From positions 1 to 64,000 of the forward strand of contig NZ_QTPP01000039.1 in the NCBI RefSeq assembly GCF_003853415.1: 64,000 nt of DNA, given 5' to 3'. Below the pieces are notes generated by a model. The model was not told the origin of the DNA, searched no databases, and saw nothing but the letters and a program-made list of their open reading frames with translations. Shown here piece by piece: positions 52,679 to 61,228 of the stretch (within the stretch, counting starts at the first letter, position 1; each line of letters opens with the position of its first letter). A program made the translations under genes and the position numbers. The DNA comes from Burkholderia sp. Bp9142. Lineage in GTDB: Bacteria; Pseudomonadota; Gammaproteobacteria; Burkholderiales; Burkholderiaceae.

Positions 52679-54181
52679 CTACAGCACGGACGGTGGCTCG
52701 CCCGCGACGATCCCGGCCGCGATCGCGATGTCGTCGGCAAGCGGCCGGTCGTCGTGATACGGCGGCACGCGTTCGCGCACCTGTCGCCACAGCGCATCGG
52801 TCGACGCGGCCCGCCCCGCCCGCTCCGCTTCGCGCGCCTGCAAATCGTACGCCTGCGCCGCGGCCAGCAGCTCGATCGCGAGCACGCGCGTCGTATTCTC
52901 GATGATGTCGAGCGCCTTCAGCGCGGCAGGCGTCGCGTGACACAGGTGATCTTCCTGCAGCCCCGACGTAATGCCGCCGTCGAGGCTCGCCGGCGCCGCG
53001 AGCCGCTGATTCTGCGCGACCAGCGCGACCGCCGTGTACTGCGCGATCATGAACCCCGAACACGTGCCGCCGGGCGCCGCGAGAAACGCCGGCAGCCCGC
53101 TCACCAGCGGATTGACGAGACGGTCCAGACGCCGCTCGGCGATCGCCGCCACCTGCGCCATCGCGGCCGCGAGGCTGTCCATCGCCAGCGCGATGCCCGC
53201 GCCGACCGCATGCGCCTGCGAATGCACGACCGGTGCGTCGCGCGTACCGGCGACGATCGGATTGTCGGTGACGGACGCGAGTTCGCGGTCGACGACTTCC
53301 GCCGTCACCGCGAACACGTCGCGCGCCGCGCCGTGCACGTGCGGGATCGTGCGCAGGCTGAGCGGATCCTGCGTATGCCGCCCGCTCGCCGCGGCGAGCA
53401 TCGGGCTGCCGGCGAGCATCGCCCGCAGGCGCGCGCCGACATGCGCGATGCCGGGCGAGATCCGCAGCGCGAGCGACGCCGGGTCGAACGCGGCGAGCTG
53501 CCCGCCCAGATTCTCGAAGCTCGCTGCCGCGATCCAGTCGGCCCAGTCGAGCAGCCGCTCCGCGCGCGCCAGCGCGAGCGCGGCGAGCCCCGTGACGCAC
53601 GGCGTGCCGTTGACCAGGCTCAAGCCTTCCTTCGCACCGAGCGCGAGCGGTTCGCGGCCAATGCGGCGCAGTGCCTCGTCGCCGCGCACGCGCTCGCCGC
53701 GATGGCGCGCATGACCGTGCCCGATGCACACGAGCGCGACGTGCGCCATGTGGGTCAGGTAGCCGACCGAACCGTGCGCCGGCACCTCCGGCAGGCAATC
53801 GTGTTCGAGCAGCGCGACGAGCTGTTCGACGACATCGGCATGCACGCCCGAATGCCCGTGCGCAAAGTTGTTGATCGCGGCCGCGATGATCGCGCGCGTT
53901 TCCGCCGCGCCGAGCGGCATGCCCACGCCGACCGCGTGGCTCATCAGGATGTTGCGCGACAGCGTGCTCTGCTGCGCCGGCGACACGATCACGTCGCACA
54001 GCGCACCGACGCCGGTATTGACGCCATAGGCGCGAATCCCGCGCTCGACGATCTCGTCGACGAGCCCGCGCGCCGCGGCGATCCGACCGCGCGCGGCGTC
54101 GGTCAACCCCAGCGGTTCGCCGGCCGCGACGGCCGCAATCTGCCGCCAGTCGAGCGGCCGTGCAGAACGGAATACGGTCAT
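52679..54181 (-). CDS. Histidine-ammonia-lyase-family protein lacking the MIO tripeptide
   Basis: 500 residues, the usual length. Retained family residues: Tyr52 in AYGVNTGVG, Asn191 in LVNGTPCVTG, Arg277 in QDPLSLR, Asn307 in SVTDNPIV and Glu410 in SGLQEDH. Normal enzymes read GSVG-ASG-DLAPLAH, where ASG cyclises into the MIO electrophile. Here GSVG (137-140) is followed directly by YLTHMAH, a clean three-residue gap, and the Tyr of QDPYSLR is Leu274. Classical ammonia-lyase chemistry therefore appears impossible. The frame is intact and the gene sits seven bases after an ABC ATPase gene, so it is probably expressed with another role. Confidence 0.88.
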   Translation of the reverse strand: MTVFRSARPLDWRQIAAVAAGEPLGLTDAARGRIAAARGLVDEIVERGIRAYGVNTGVGALCDVIVSPAQQSTLSRNILMSHAVGVGMPLGAAETRAIIAAAINNFAHGHSGVHADVVEQLVALLEHDCLPEVPAHGSVGYLTHMAHVALVCIGHGHARHRGERVRGDEALRRIGREPLALGAKEGLSLVNGTPCVTGLAALALARAERLLDWADWIAAASFENLGGQLAAFDPASLALRISPGIAHVGARLRAMLAGSPMLAAASGRHTQDPLSLRTIPHVHGAARDVFAVTAEVVDRELASVTDNPIVAGTRDAPVVHSQAHAVGAGIALAMDSLAAAMAQVAAIAERRLDRLVNPLVSGLPAFLAAPGGTCSGFMIAQYTAVALVAQNQRLAAPASLDGGITSGLQEDHLCHATPAALKALDIIENTTRVLAIELLAAAQAYDLQAREAERAGRAASTDALWRQVRERVPPYHDDRPLADDIAIAAGIVAGEPPSVL

Positions 54182-54188
54182 GACGTCC

Positions 54189-54980
54189 TCAGTTCGCGGC
54201 GCGGCCGTGATGGCTCGACACGAACTGGCGGAAGCGCTCGGAACACTGGCCGCCGAACAGCGCGTCGGGCGGCCCGTCCGAATCGACCTCGCCCTGATGC
54301 AGGAACATCACGCGATTCGACACGTGCCGCGCGAAGCCCATTTCGTGCGTGACGACCAGCATGGTGCGCCCTTCCTCCGCGAGCGAGCGCATCACGCGCA
54401 GCACTTCGCCGACCAGCTCCGGGTCGAGCGCCGACGTCGGTTCGTCGAACAGCATCACCTTCGGATGCATCGCGAGCGCGCGGGCGATCGCGACGCGCTG
54501 CTGCTGGCCGCCCGACAGGTGCGCCGGATAGTAGCCGCGCTTGTCCGCGAGGCCGACGCGCGCGAGCAGCGCCTCGGCTTCCTCGACCGCTTCCGCGCGG
54601 CTGCGCTTCAGCACGCGCAGCGGCCCTTCGACGAGATTGTCCAGCACGGTCATGTGCGACCACAGGTTGAAGTTCTGGAACACCATCCCGAGCTGCGAGC
54701 GGATGCGATCGACCTGCCGCCGGTCGCCCGGCTGCAGCTTGCCGTCGCGCGCGCGCTTCATCTTCAGTTCCTCGCCGGCCAGCGCGACGGAGCCGTCGTC
54801 GGGCGTTTCGAGCAGGTTCAGGCAGCGCAGAAAGGTGCTCTTGCCCGAGCCGCTCGCGCCGAGGATCGAAATGACGTCGCCCTCGTGCGCGTCGAGCGAG
54901 ATGCCCTTCAGCACGTGGTGATCGCCGAACGACTTGTGGATGTTCTTGACCGACAGCGCAACGGGAGCAGCGGTGTTCAT
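54189..54980 (-). CDS. Polar amino-acid ABC transporter ATPase (HisP-like)
   Basis: 263 residues from ATG 54980; the 31-residue extension from 55073 lacks similarity. Walker [11 protein letters not shown]-loop [13 protein letters not shown], signature LSGGQQQR, Walker [13 protein letters not shown] and switch His [10 protein letters not shown]. The insert [16 protein letters not shown] after the Walker A strand is typical of HisP/ArtP ATPases. It energises the two permeases that precede it in the operon (gap 28 bases). Basic amino acids or related compounds are likely substrates. Confidence 0.94.
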   Translation of the reverse strand: MNTAAPVALSVKNIHKSFGDHHVLKGISLDAHEGDVISILGASGSGKSTFLRCLNLLETPDDGSVALAGEELKMKRARDGKLQPGDRRQVDRIRSQLGMVFQNFNLWSHMTVLDNLVEGPLRVLKRSRAEAVEEAEALLARVGLADKRGYYPAHLSGGQQQRVAIARALAMHPKVMLFDEPTSALDPELVGEVLRVMRSLAEEGRTMLVVTHEMGFARHVSNRVMFLHQGEVDSDGPPDALFGGQCSERFRQFVSSHHGRAAN

Positions 54981-55008
54981 CGGATTCTCCTGGAAAGGAC
55001 GGGGACGC

Positions 55009-55755
55009 TCAGGACGCCACGCGCCGGGAATTGCGTGTCGCCGCGGCGGGTGCACCGGATGGCTTGGGCGCACGCAGGTGGCCGGAAAGCCGCCATTCGA
55101 GCGCGCCGAGCAGGCGCACGACGATGAAGTTCAGGCCGAGATAAATGAGGGCCGCGCACACGAACACCTCGGTCGTGCGGTAGGTCTGCTGGATGATCTG
55201 CTGCGCGACGCCCGTCACCTCCCACACGGTCACGAGGCTGGCGAGCGCGGTCGACTTGACCAGCAGCACGGCTTCGGTCGAATACGCGGGCAGGCACTGG
55301 CGCAATGCGATCGGGCCGATCACGCGGCGCAGCAGCGCGAAGCCCGACAGGCCGATCGAATAACCGGCCTCGATCTGCCCGACCGGCACGGCCATCAGCC
55401 CGCCACGCACGATCTCGGCCGTGTAGCCGGCCGTGCACAGCGCGAGCGACAGCACCGCACAGACGTACGGCTCGCGCAGCAGCGGCCACATGAAGCTTTC
55501 GCGGATCACGCCGAACTGGCCGAGCCCGTAGTACACGAGAAACATCTGGATCAGCAGCGGCGAGCCGCGAAACACGAGGATGTAGGCACGCGCGCAACGG
55601 TTCGGCAGCCAGTGCGGCGACACGCGCATCGTGACGATCACGAGCGACAGCAGGCCGCCGAGCGCGAGCGACGCGAAGAACAGGCCCAGCGTGGTCGGCA
55701 CGGCCGCGAGCAGCTGGCGCAGCGTGTCGAGGAGGAAGTCGAAATCGAATGACAT
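55009..55755 (-). CDS. Polar amino-acid ABC transporter permease (HisM-like)
   Basis: 248 residues. Membrane segments of the HisM/QM family (LLAAVPTTLGLFFASLALGG, FRGSPLLIQMFLVYYGLGQFG) and the EAA-type loop IEAGYSIGLSGFALLRRVIGPIALRQCLP. The C-terminal 25 residues are polar and Ala/Pro-rich. It pairs with the permease immediately upstream (12-base gap) to form the heterodimeric channel. Confidence 0.92.
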   Translation of the reverse strand: MSFDFDFLLDTLRQLLAAVPTTLGLFFASLALGGLLSLVIVTMRVSPHWLPNRCARAYILVFRGSPLLIQMFLVYYGLGQFGVIRESFMWPLLREPYVCAVLSLALCTAGYTAEIVRGGLMAVPVGQIEAGYSIGLSGFALLRRVIGPIALRQCLPAYSTEAVLLVKSTALASLVTVWEVTGVAQQIIQQTYRTTEVFVCAALIYLGLNFIVVRLLGALEWRLSGHLRAPKPSGAPAAATRNSRRVAS

Positions 55756-55767
55756 GCGTGCTCTCCG

Positions 55768-56490
55768 TCAGTTGCGCGCGAAATTGCGGCGGAACGAGCG
55801 GCCGACGATCGCCTCGGCCCGGTTGAACACGCGGTTCGACAGGCCCGTCATGACCAGGTAGAGCGCGCCGCCCGCGACAAAGAACACGAAGTACTGATGC
55901 GTCGAGTTCGCCGCGATCTGGCTCGTGCGCAGCAGCTCGGCGAGCCCGGTGACCGAGATCAGCGCCGAATCCTTCAGGCTCAGCTGCCATACGTTGCCGA
56001 TGCCGGGCAGCGCGAAGCGCAGCACCTGCGGGACCAGGATGCGGCGCAGGACCATGCTGCGCGGCATGCCGATCGAGCGCGCCGCCTCGAGCTCGCCCTT
56101 CGATACCGCGAGCACGGCCGCGCGATACACCTCGGCCTGGTACGCGCCGGAGATCATCCCCACCGCGAGCGCGCCGATCACGAACGGCGGCACGCCGATG
56201 AAGCCTTCCGCGCCGAACCACTGGCCGACGGTCGTGACGAGCGTCGAGCCGCCGAAATAGAACAGGTAGATGACGAGCAGTTCGGGCACGCCGCGAAACA
56301 CCGTCGTGTACAGGTCGCCGAGCAGGCGGGCACCGCGGTGGCGCGACAGCTTCGCCGCCGCGATCGCCGCGCCGATCACGGCGCCGACCGCGAGCGCGGC
56401 GAGCGTCAGCGCGACCGTCATCAGCGCCGCGAGCAACAGCACGCCGCCCCAGCCCTCGGTTCCGAAGCCGAGCATTTCAAGAATCGCCAT
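55768..56490 (-). CDS. Polar amino-acid ABC transporter permease (HisQ-like)
   Basis: 240 residues. HisQ-type features: TVFRGVPELLVIYLFYFGGS and the EAA loop EAARSIGMPRSMVLRRILVPQ. Five or so membrane segments. It follows the binding-protein gene after 92 bases and precedes the second permease by 12 bases in the same left-going operon. Confidence 0.92.
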   Translation of the reverse strand: MAILEMLGFGTEGWGGVLLLAALMTVALTLAALAVGAVIGAAIAAAKLSRHRGARLLGDLYTTVFRGVPELLVIYLFYFGGSTLVTTVGQWFGAEGFIGVPPFVIGALAVGMISGAYQAEVYRAAVLAVSKGELEAARSIGMPRSMVLRRILVPQVLRFALPGIGNVWQLSLKDSALISVTGLAELLRTSQIAANSTHQYFVFFVAGGALYLVMTGLSNRVFNRAEAIVGRSFRRNFARN

Positions 56491-56582
56491 GCGTGCCTCC
56501 CGGCAAGCGTTGAATGAATCCGCAGGATGCGTGCCGCCGCGCGTCGTGCGAGCCGCTTGCGCGGCGGCGGCCGGTTACGCGC

Positions 56583-57443
56583 TTACGGCGTGACGTCGGT
56601 CTTGAACCACTTGTCGGCCAGTTTCTTCACGGTGCCGTCCGCGAGCGCGGCGCCAATCGCCGTATCGAACTTCGTCTTCAGGTCGGCATCCTGCTTGCGG
56701 AACGCCAGCCCTTCACCCGGGCCCCAGATCGGTCCGCCAAGCTTCGGGCCCGCGAGCACGATCGATGCGTTGTCCTTCTTCGCGTTGTTCGCCGCGTAGT
56801 ACGTGACGTCGTCGAACGACGCGTCGATGCGGCCCGCGACGAGGTCGAGATCGCGCTCCGGCGAGGTCTTGTACACGCGGATCGACGCGATGTCCTTGAA
56901 GCTGTCGTTGATGAACTTCGTATAGACGGTGCCCGACTGGATGCCGATCGTCTTGCCCTTCAGCTGCTTGCGCAGCGTGTCGACGGTCGGCTTGTCGGCA
57001 TTCGCGTCGCCGGTCAGCTTGACGATCGGCGCGCCCGGCGCAGCCTTCGGCAGGATCTTCGTATCGGTGACGGCGAAGGTCGCCGGCGTGGCCGCATACG
57101 GGCGCGAGAACAGCAGGATCTTCTCGCGCTCCGGCGTGATCGAGATCGCATCCATCAGGACATCGAACTTGCCGGCCTGCAGGCCCGGAATCATGCCGTC
57201 CCAATCCTGCGCCACCATGTTGCACTGCACCTTGATGCGTTCGCACACGTTGGCGAGCAGCTCCGGCTCGAAACCGCCGAGCTTGCCGCCCGGCAGCGTG
57301 AGGTTCCACGGTGCATAGCCGCCTTCGAGCGCGACCGTCACCGTCTTCCATTCCTTTGCCTGCGCCGGTGCGGCAAGCGTTGCCGCCGCCGCCGCGATGA
57401 TGCCGATCGTCCTGATTGCCCAGTTGATGCGCTTGCCGTTCAC
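56583..57443 (-). CDS. Periplasmic amino-acid-binding protein (HisJ/ArgT-like)
   Basis: 286 residues from GTG 57443, supported by AAGGAG a few bases upstream; frames reaching 57548 have no such signal. Signal peptide (TIGIIAAAAATLAAPAQA) then an SBP_bac_3 domain: VTVALEGGYAPWNLTLPGGK, GFEPELLANVCERI, MDAISITPEREKILLFSRPY, LVAGRIDASFDDVTYY. A Tyr/Phe-Asp-type ligand pocket as in Lys/Arg/His or octopine-binding proteins. First gene of the operon ending with the HutC-type repressor. Arginine-like guanidino compounds are a plausible ligand given the divergent AruI-like gene (inference). Confidence 0.9.
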   Translation of the reverse strand: MNGKRINWAIRTIGIIAAAAATLAAPAQAKEWKTVTVALEGGYAPWNLTLPGGKLGGFEPELLANVCERIKVQCNMVAQDWDGMIPGLQAGKFDVLMDAISITPEREKILLFSRPYAATPATFAVTDTKILPKAAPGAPIVKLTGDANADKPTVDTLRKQLKGKTIGIQSGTVYTKFINDSFKDIASIRVYKTSPERDLDLVAGRIDASFDDVTYYAANNAKKDNASIVLAGPKLGGPIWGPGEGLAFRKQDADLKTKFDTAIGAALADGTVKKLADKWFKTDVTP

Positions 57444-57915
57444 GAGATTTCTCCTTGCGTTGAAGTTCGTCATCCCTTCGGTGCCAGCAAGCCGCCTCAG
57501 GAATTTGTCTATACAAGCATGCAAGAAGAAAAACGGCGAGACAAGCATCGATCAAAAAAAACCGGGTAAACGCGGGAAATCCCCTAATTTCAGGGCTCCG
57601 GCGTGCCTCGTCGCGGTGAATTCAGGCACGCACTTGGTGCAAACGGGACGATCCAATCTCAAGGATGACTAGACAAATCATGAATTCGATCACGAGGATT
57701 CCGCGATTCGGCGCGTGAACATGGGAATGCCGGACCGACTGGCATGACGACCGGGTAATCGCCGCGCCGAGAATCGACTCCGCCATGCACGACGCTCATG
57801 CGCCGCATGAGAACTAATCGATTGTTGGCACCGCGGATCGACACCGACAATCCGCTTCATGCCCCCTCGTTTTCGGTACGGGCCTCTCATCCTCCCAATC
57901 GGCACATCACGATCC
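57444..57915. other. Divergent regulatory spacer, 472 bases
   Basis: This gap separates the left-going transporter/lyase/repressor operon from the right-going decarboxylase/dehydrogenase operon. It is markedly A+T-rich from 57500 to 57700. It holds a near-palindromic candidate operator (57505-57516) and a second partial copy (57667-57677). No reading frame looks real. Confidence 0.5.
57505..57516. promoter_or_regulatory. Candidate HutC-type operator
   Basis: TTGTCTATACAA is a near-perfect inverted repeat of the TTGTAT-type sites bound by HutC (reverse complement TTGTATAGACAA). It lies about 60 bases upstream of the binding-protein start. The TTTGTCTA half recurs on the minus strand at about 57669-57677. 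Both sites are where autoregulation by the operon's own repressor would act. Confidence 0.55.
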
Positions 57916-59610
57916 ATGAGCCATCCAGCCAACGTCTCCTGCATCGCCGAGGCCCGCGCGGCCACGGCGGCACCGTTCCATGCGCGCCCCCGCACCTGTG
58001 GCGAAGCGCTCGTCGACCTCCTCGAACGCCAGGGTGTCGAATGCGTGTTCGGCATTCCCGGCGTGCATACCGTCGAGCTCTATCGCGGCCTCGCCGCATC
58101 GTCGATCCGCCATGTGACGCCGCGCCACGAGCAGGGGGCCGGCTTCATGGCCGACGGCTACGCACGCGTCACGGGCCGGCCGGGCGTCTGCTTCATCATC
58201 ACCGGGCCGGGCATGACCAATATCGCGACCGCGATGGCACAGGCCTACGCGGATTCGATCCCGATGCTGGTGATCTCGAGCGTCAATGCACGACGCGAGC
58301 TCGGCAGCGGCGACGGGCGCCTGCACGAGCTGCCGTCGCAGCGCGACGTGTTCGCGGGACTCACCGCGTTCTCGCACACGCTGCTCGACGCGGCCGACCT
58401 GCCGCAGGTCCTCGCACGCGCATTCGCGGTCTTCGCCAGCGCGCGGCCGCGGCCCGTGCATATCGAGATTCCGCTCGACGTGATCGTGATGCCGGCGCCC
58501 GCGCTGTCCGCCGCCGCGCTCGTGCCGCCCGCACGCCCCGCGCCGGATGCGAACGCGCTCGCGGCAGCCGCCGACCTGCTCGCGCACGCGCGCCGCCCGC
58601 TGATCCTCGCAGGCGGCGGCGCCATCCACGCGGCCGCGGAGTTGCGCGAACTCGCCGAACGCCTGCACGCGCCTGTCGCGCTGACGATCAACGCGAAGGG
58701 CCTGCTGCCTGCCGGCCACCCGTTGCTGATCGGCTCGACGCAGTCACTGCCGGCCACCCGGGCGGCGATCCGCGATGCCGACGTGGTGCTCGCCGTCGGC
58801 ACCGAGCTTGGCGAAACCGATTACGACGTCACGTTCGACAGCGGCTTCGCGATCGACGGCCGGCTGATCCGCATCGACATCGATGCGCAACAGCTGATGC
58901 GCAACGCCCGCGCGGAGATCGCCATCGCCGGCGATTCGCGGCTGGCGCTCGGCGCGCTGTCGACCCGCCTGCATGAACGGCCGGCACCGACACCCGAGGC
59001 CGGCTGGGGCGCGCCGCGGGTGGCGGCCGTGCGCGCCGCGATCGCGTCCGGCCACGACGGCGCCGCGCGCGCGCAGGCGCTGCTGATCGACACGATCGTC
59101 GCAACGCTGCCCGGTGCGATCATCGCCGGCGATTCGACGAGCCCCGTCTACGTCGGCAATTTCACCCACGATGCGCCGGCGCCGCGCAGCTGGTTCAACT
59201 CGTCGACCGGCTACGGCACGCTCGGCTACGGGCTGCCCGCCGCGATCGGTGCAAAGCTTGCCGCGCCTGCGCGCCCGGTCGTGTGCCTGATCGGCGACGG
59301 CGGCCTGCAGTTCACGTTGCCGGAGCTCGCGAGCGCGGTCGAGGCCCGCCTGCCGGTGATCGTGATCGTCTGGAACAACCGCGGCTATGGCGAGATCCGC
59401 AAGTACATGGTTGCGCGCGACATCACGCCGGTCGGCGTCGATCCGTATACACCCGATTTCCAGGCGCTCGCACGCGGCTTCGGCTGCGCGGCGCACGCGG
59501 CCGCGACACCCGGTGCGCTGGCCGCCGCGCTGCGCGACGCCGCGGCGCGCGCGATTCCGACCGTGATCGAAATCGACGAGGCAACCTGGTTCGGTCAGGT
59601 GCAGCGATGA
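57916..59610 (+). CDS. ThDP-dependent 2-oxoacid decarboxylase, AruI-like (5-guanidino-2-oxopentanoate decarboxylase)
   Basis: 564 residues from ATG 57916. Three-domain thiamine-diphosphate enzyme: catalytic Glu in RHEQGAGFMADGYARV, central domain with ILAGGGAIH, and ThDP/Mg motif GDGGLQFT followed by WNNRGYGEI. The N-terminal FGIPGVHTVELYRGLA signature is the one I associate with AruI, which decarboxylates 2-ketoarginine to 4-guanidinobutyraldehyde in the arginine transaminase pathway. An acetolactate-synthase-like or benzoylformate-decarboxylase role cannot be excluded. It overlaps the aldehyde dehydrogenase gene by ATGA, as expected if that enzyme takes its aldehyde product. No aruH transaminase is in the window. 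Confidence 0.8.
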   Translation: MSHPANVSCIAEARAATAAPFHARPRTCGEALVDLLERQGVECVFGIPGVHTVELYRGLAASSIRHVTPRHEQGAGFMADGYARVTGRPGVCFIITGPGMTNIATAMAQAYADSIPMLVISSVNARRELGSGDGRLHELPSQRDVFAGLTAFSHTLLDAADLPQVLARAFAVFASARPRPVHIEIPLDVIVMPAPALSAAALVPPARPAPDANALAAAADLLAHARRPLILAGGGAIHAAAELRELAERLHAPVALTINAKGLLPAGHPLLIGSTQSLPATRAAIRDADVVLAVGTELGETDYDVTFDSGFAIDGRLIRIDIDAQQLMRNARAEIAIAGDSRLALGALSTRLHERPAPTPEAGWGAPRVAAVRAAIASGHDGAARAQALLIDTIVATLPGAIIAGDSTSPVYVGNFTHDAPAPRSWFNSSTGYGTLGYGLPAAIGAKLAAPARPVVCLIGDGGLQFTLPELASAVEARLPVIVIVWNNRGYGEIRKYMVARDITPVGVDPYTPDFQALARGFGCAAHAAATPGALAAALRDAAARAIPTVIEIDEATWFGQVQR

Positions 59611-61079
59611 GCACGGCACCCGATCTCGCGTTCGATCCACCGCTGCACACGCGCCATTTCATCGACGGTATGTGGCGCACGAGCTTCGACGGCGCGACGT
59701 TGCCCGTCGTCGATCCGTCGACGGAAGCCGTCCTCGCCGACGTCAGCGCAGGCGGCGAGGCTGACGTCGAACGCGCCGTGCAAGCCGCATCGCGTGCGTT
59801 TCCCGGCTGGAAACGCACGACGGGCGCCACGCGCGCGGCCCTGCTCCGCGCGATTTCGCGCGGCGTCGACGCACGTCGCACGCGGCTCGCCACACTGCAG
59901 TCGCTCAACAACGGCAAGCCGTTCGCCGAAGCCGGGATCGACGTCGCGGACGTGATCGCCACCTTCGACTACTACGCGAGCCTCGCGGAGCGCCTCGACA
60001 CGGACGGCGAAACCGAGATCGCGCTGCCCGGCGACGACCATCGCGCGTGGATCCGGCGCGAACCGGCCGGCGTCGCCGCGCTGATCGTGCCGTGGAATTT
60101 CCCGATGGTGACGACCGCGTGGAAGCTCGCGCCCGCGCTCGCGGCCGGCTGCACCGTCGTGCTGAAGCCGTCCGAGATCACGCCGCTGCCCGAGCTCGAA
60201 CTCGTCGCGATCGCGGCCGAAGCCGGCCTGCCGCCCGGCGTGCTGAACGTCGTGACCGGCACCGGCCACGACGTCGGCGCCCGGCTGTGCGCGCATCCGC
60301 TCGTCGCGAAGGTGTCGTTTACCGGCAGCACCGCGGTCGGCGCCCAGGTCATGAAGACGGCCGCGGACACGATCAAGGGTGTCGGCCTCGAACTCGGCGG
60401 CAAGTCGTCGATCGTCGTGTTCGACGACGCCGACCTCGATCACGCGGTCGAGCTCATCGCGGGCGGCGGCCTGTTCAACGCCGGGCAGATGTGTTCGGCG
60501 ACCTCGCGCGTGCTCGTCGCCGCCCCGCTCGCCGACGACCTGATCGCGCGCGTCGCGCGGCGAATCGACGCGACCGTCGTCGGCCCGCCGTTCGCGCCCG
60601 GCGTGCAGATGGGGCCGCTGACGAATCGCGCGCAATACGAACGCGTGCAGCGTCACGTCGCGCAAGGCCAGGCCGACGGCGCACGGCTCGTGACGGGCGG
60701 CAACGCGCTCGACGGCCCCGGCTATTTCATCCGGCCCGCGCTGTTCGCCGACGTGCCGGCAGACTGCGCGCTATGGCGTGACGAGATTTTCGGACCGGTG
60801 CTGTGCGTCCGCACGTTCGACACCGAGGACGATGCGATTGCGGCCGCCAACGATACCGAATACGGGCTCGTCGCCACCGTCGTCACGCGCGACGCGGCAC
60901 GCGGCAAGCGGGTCGCCGACGCGCTCGAGGCGGGCGTCGTGTGGATCAACACGCCGCAACTGATCTATCCGCAAACTTCATGGGGCGGCTACAAGCGCAG
61001 CAGCATCGGACGCGAGCTCGGACCGTTCGGACTGGCTGCGTTCCAGGAGATCAAGCAGGTCATGATGCCGGCCCGCTGA
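59607..61079 (+). CDS. NAD(P)-dependent aldehyde dehydrogenase, BetB/KauB-like
   Basis: 490 residues. Cofactor-binding VPWNFPMVTTAWKLAPAL and FTGSTAVGAQVM, general-base Glu in LELGGKSSIVVF and nucleophile Cys in NAGQMCSATSR, plus EIFGPVLCV. Sequence style matches betaine-/aminobutyraldehyde dehydrogenases. Translationally coupled to the AruI-like decarboxylase (ATGA), it would oxidise 4-guanidinobutyraldehyde to 4-guanidinobutyrate (inference). The next step, a guanidinobutyrase, is not seen in the window. Confidence 0.9.
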   Translation: MSTAPDLAFDPPLHTRHFIDGMWRTSFDGATLPVVDPSTEAVLADVSAGGEADVERAVQAASRAFPGWKRTTGATRAALLRAISRGVDARRTRLATLQSLNNGKPFAEAGIDVADVIATFDYYASLAERLDTDGETEIALPGDDHRAWIRREPAGVAALIVPWNFPMVTTAWKLAPALAAGCTVVLKPSEITPLPELELVAIAAEAGLPPGVLNVVTGTGHDVGARLCAHPLVAKVSFTGSTAVGAQVMKTAADTIKGVGLELGGKSSIVVFDDADLDHAVELIAGGGLFNAGQMCSATSRVLVAAPLADDLIARVARRIDATVVGPPFAPGVQMGPLTNRAQYERVQRHVAQGQADGARLVTGGNALDGPGYFIRPALFADVPADCALWRDEIFGPVLCVRTFDTEDDAIAAANDTEYGLVATVVTRDAARGKRVADALEAGVVWINTPQLIYPQTSWGGYKRSSIGRELGPFGLAAFQEIKQVMMPAR

Positions 61080-61228
61080 GGCCGACGGCCCATGCGTTTA
61101 TGTCATGCCGCGCATGCGGATATTTCGTTTGTTGCGGAAATTTGACCTCCCTACAGTTCATCCACACCCCGCGCCGCAGCTCGGCGACCGGCATCGAACC
61201 ACACGGCATCGTTCATCAGGAGACGGCC

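Noticed and set aside
52679-54181. Calling this gene an active histidine ammonia-lyase (hutH)
   Set aside because: The Ala-Ser-Gly needed for the MIO cofactor is absent, and hutU, hutI and hutG are not nearby.
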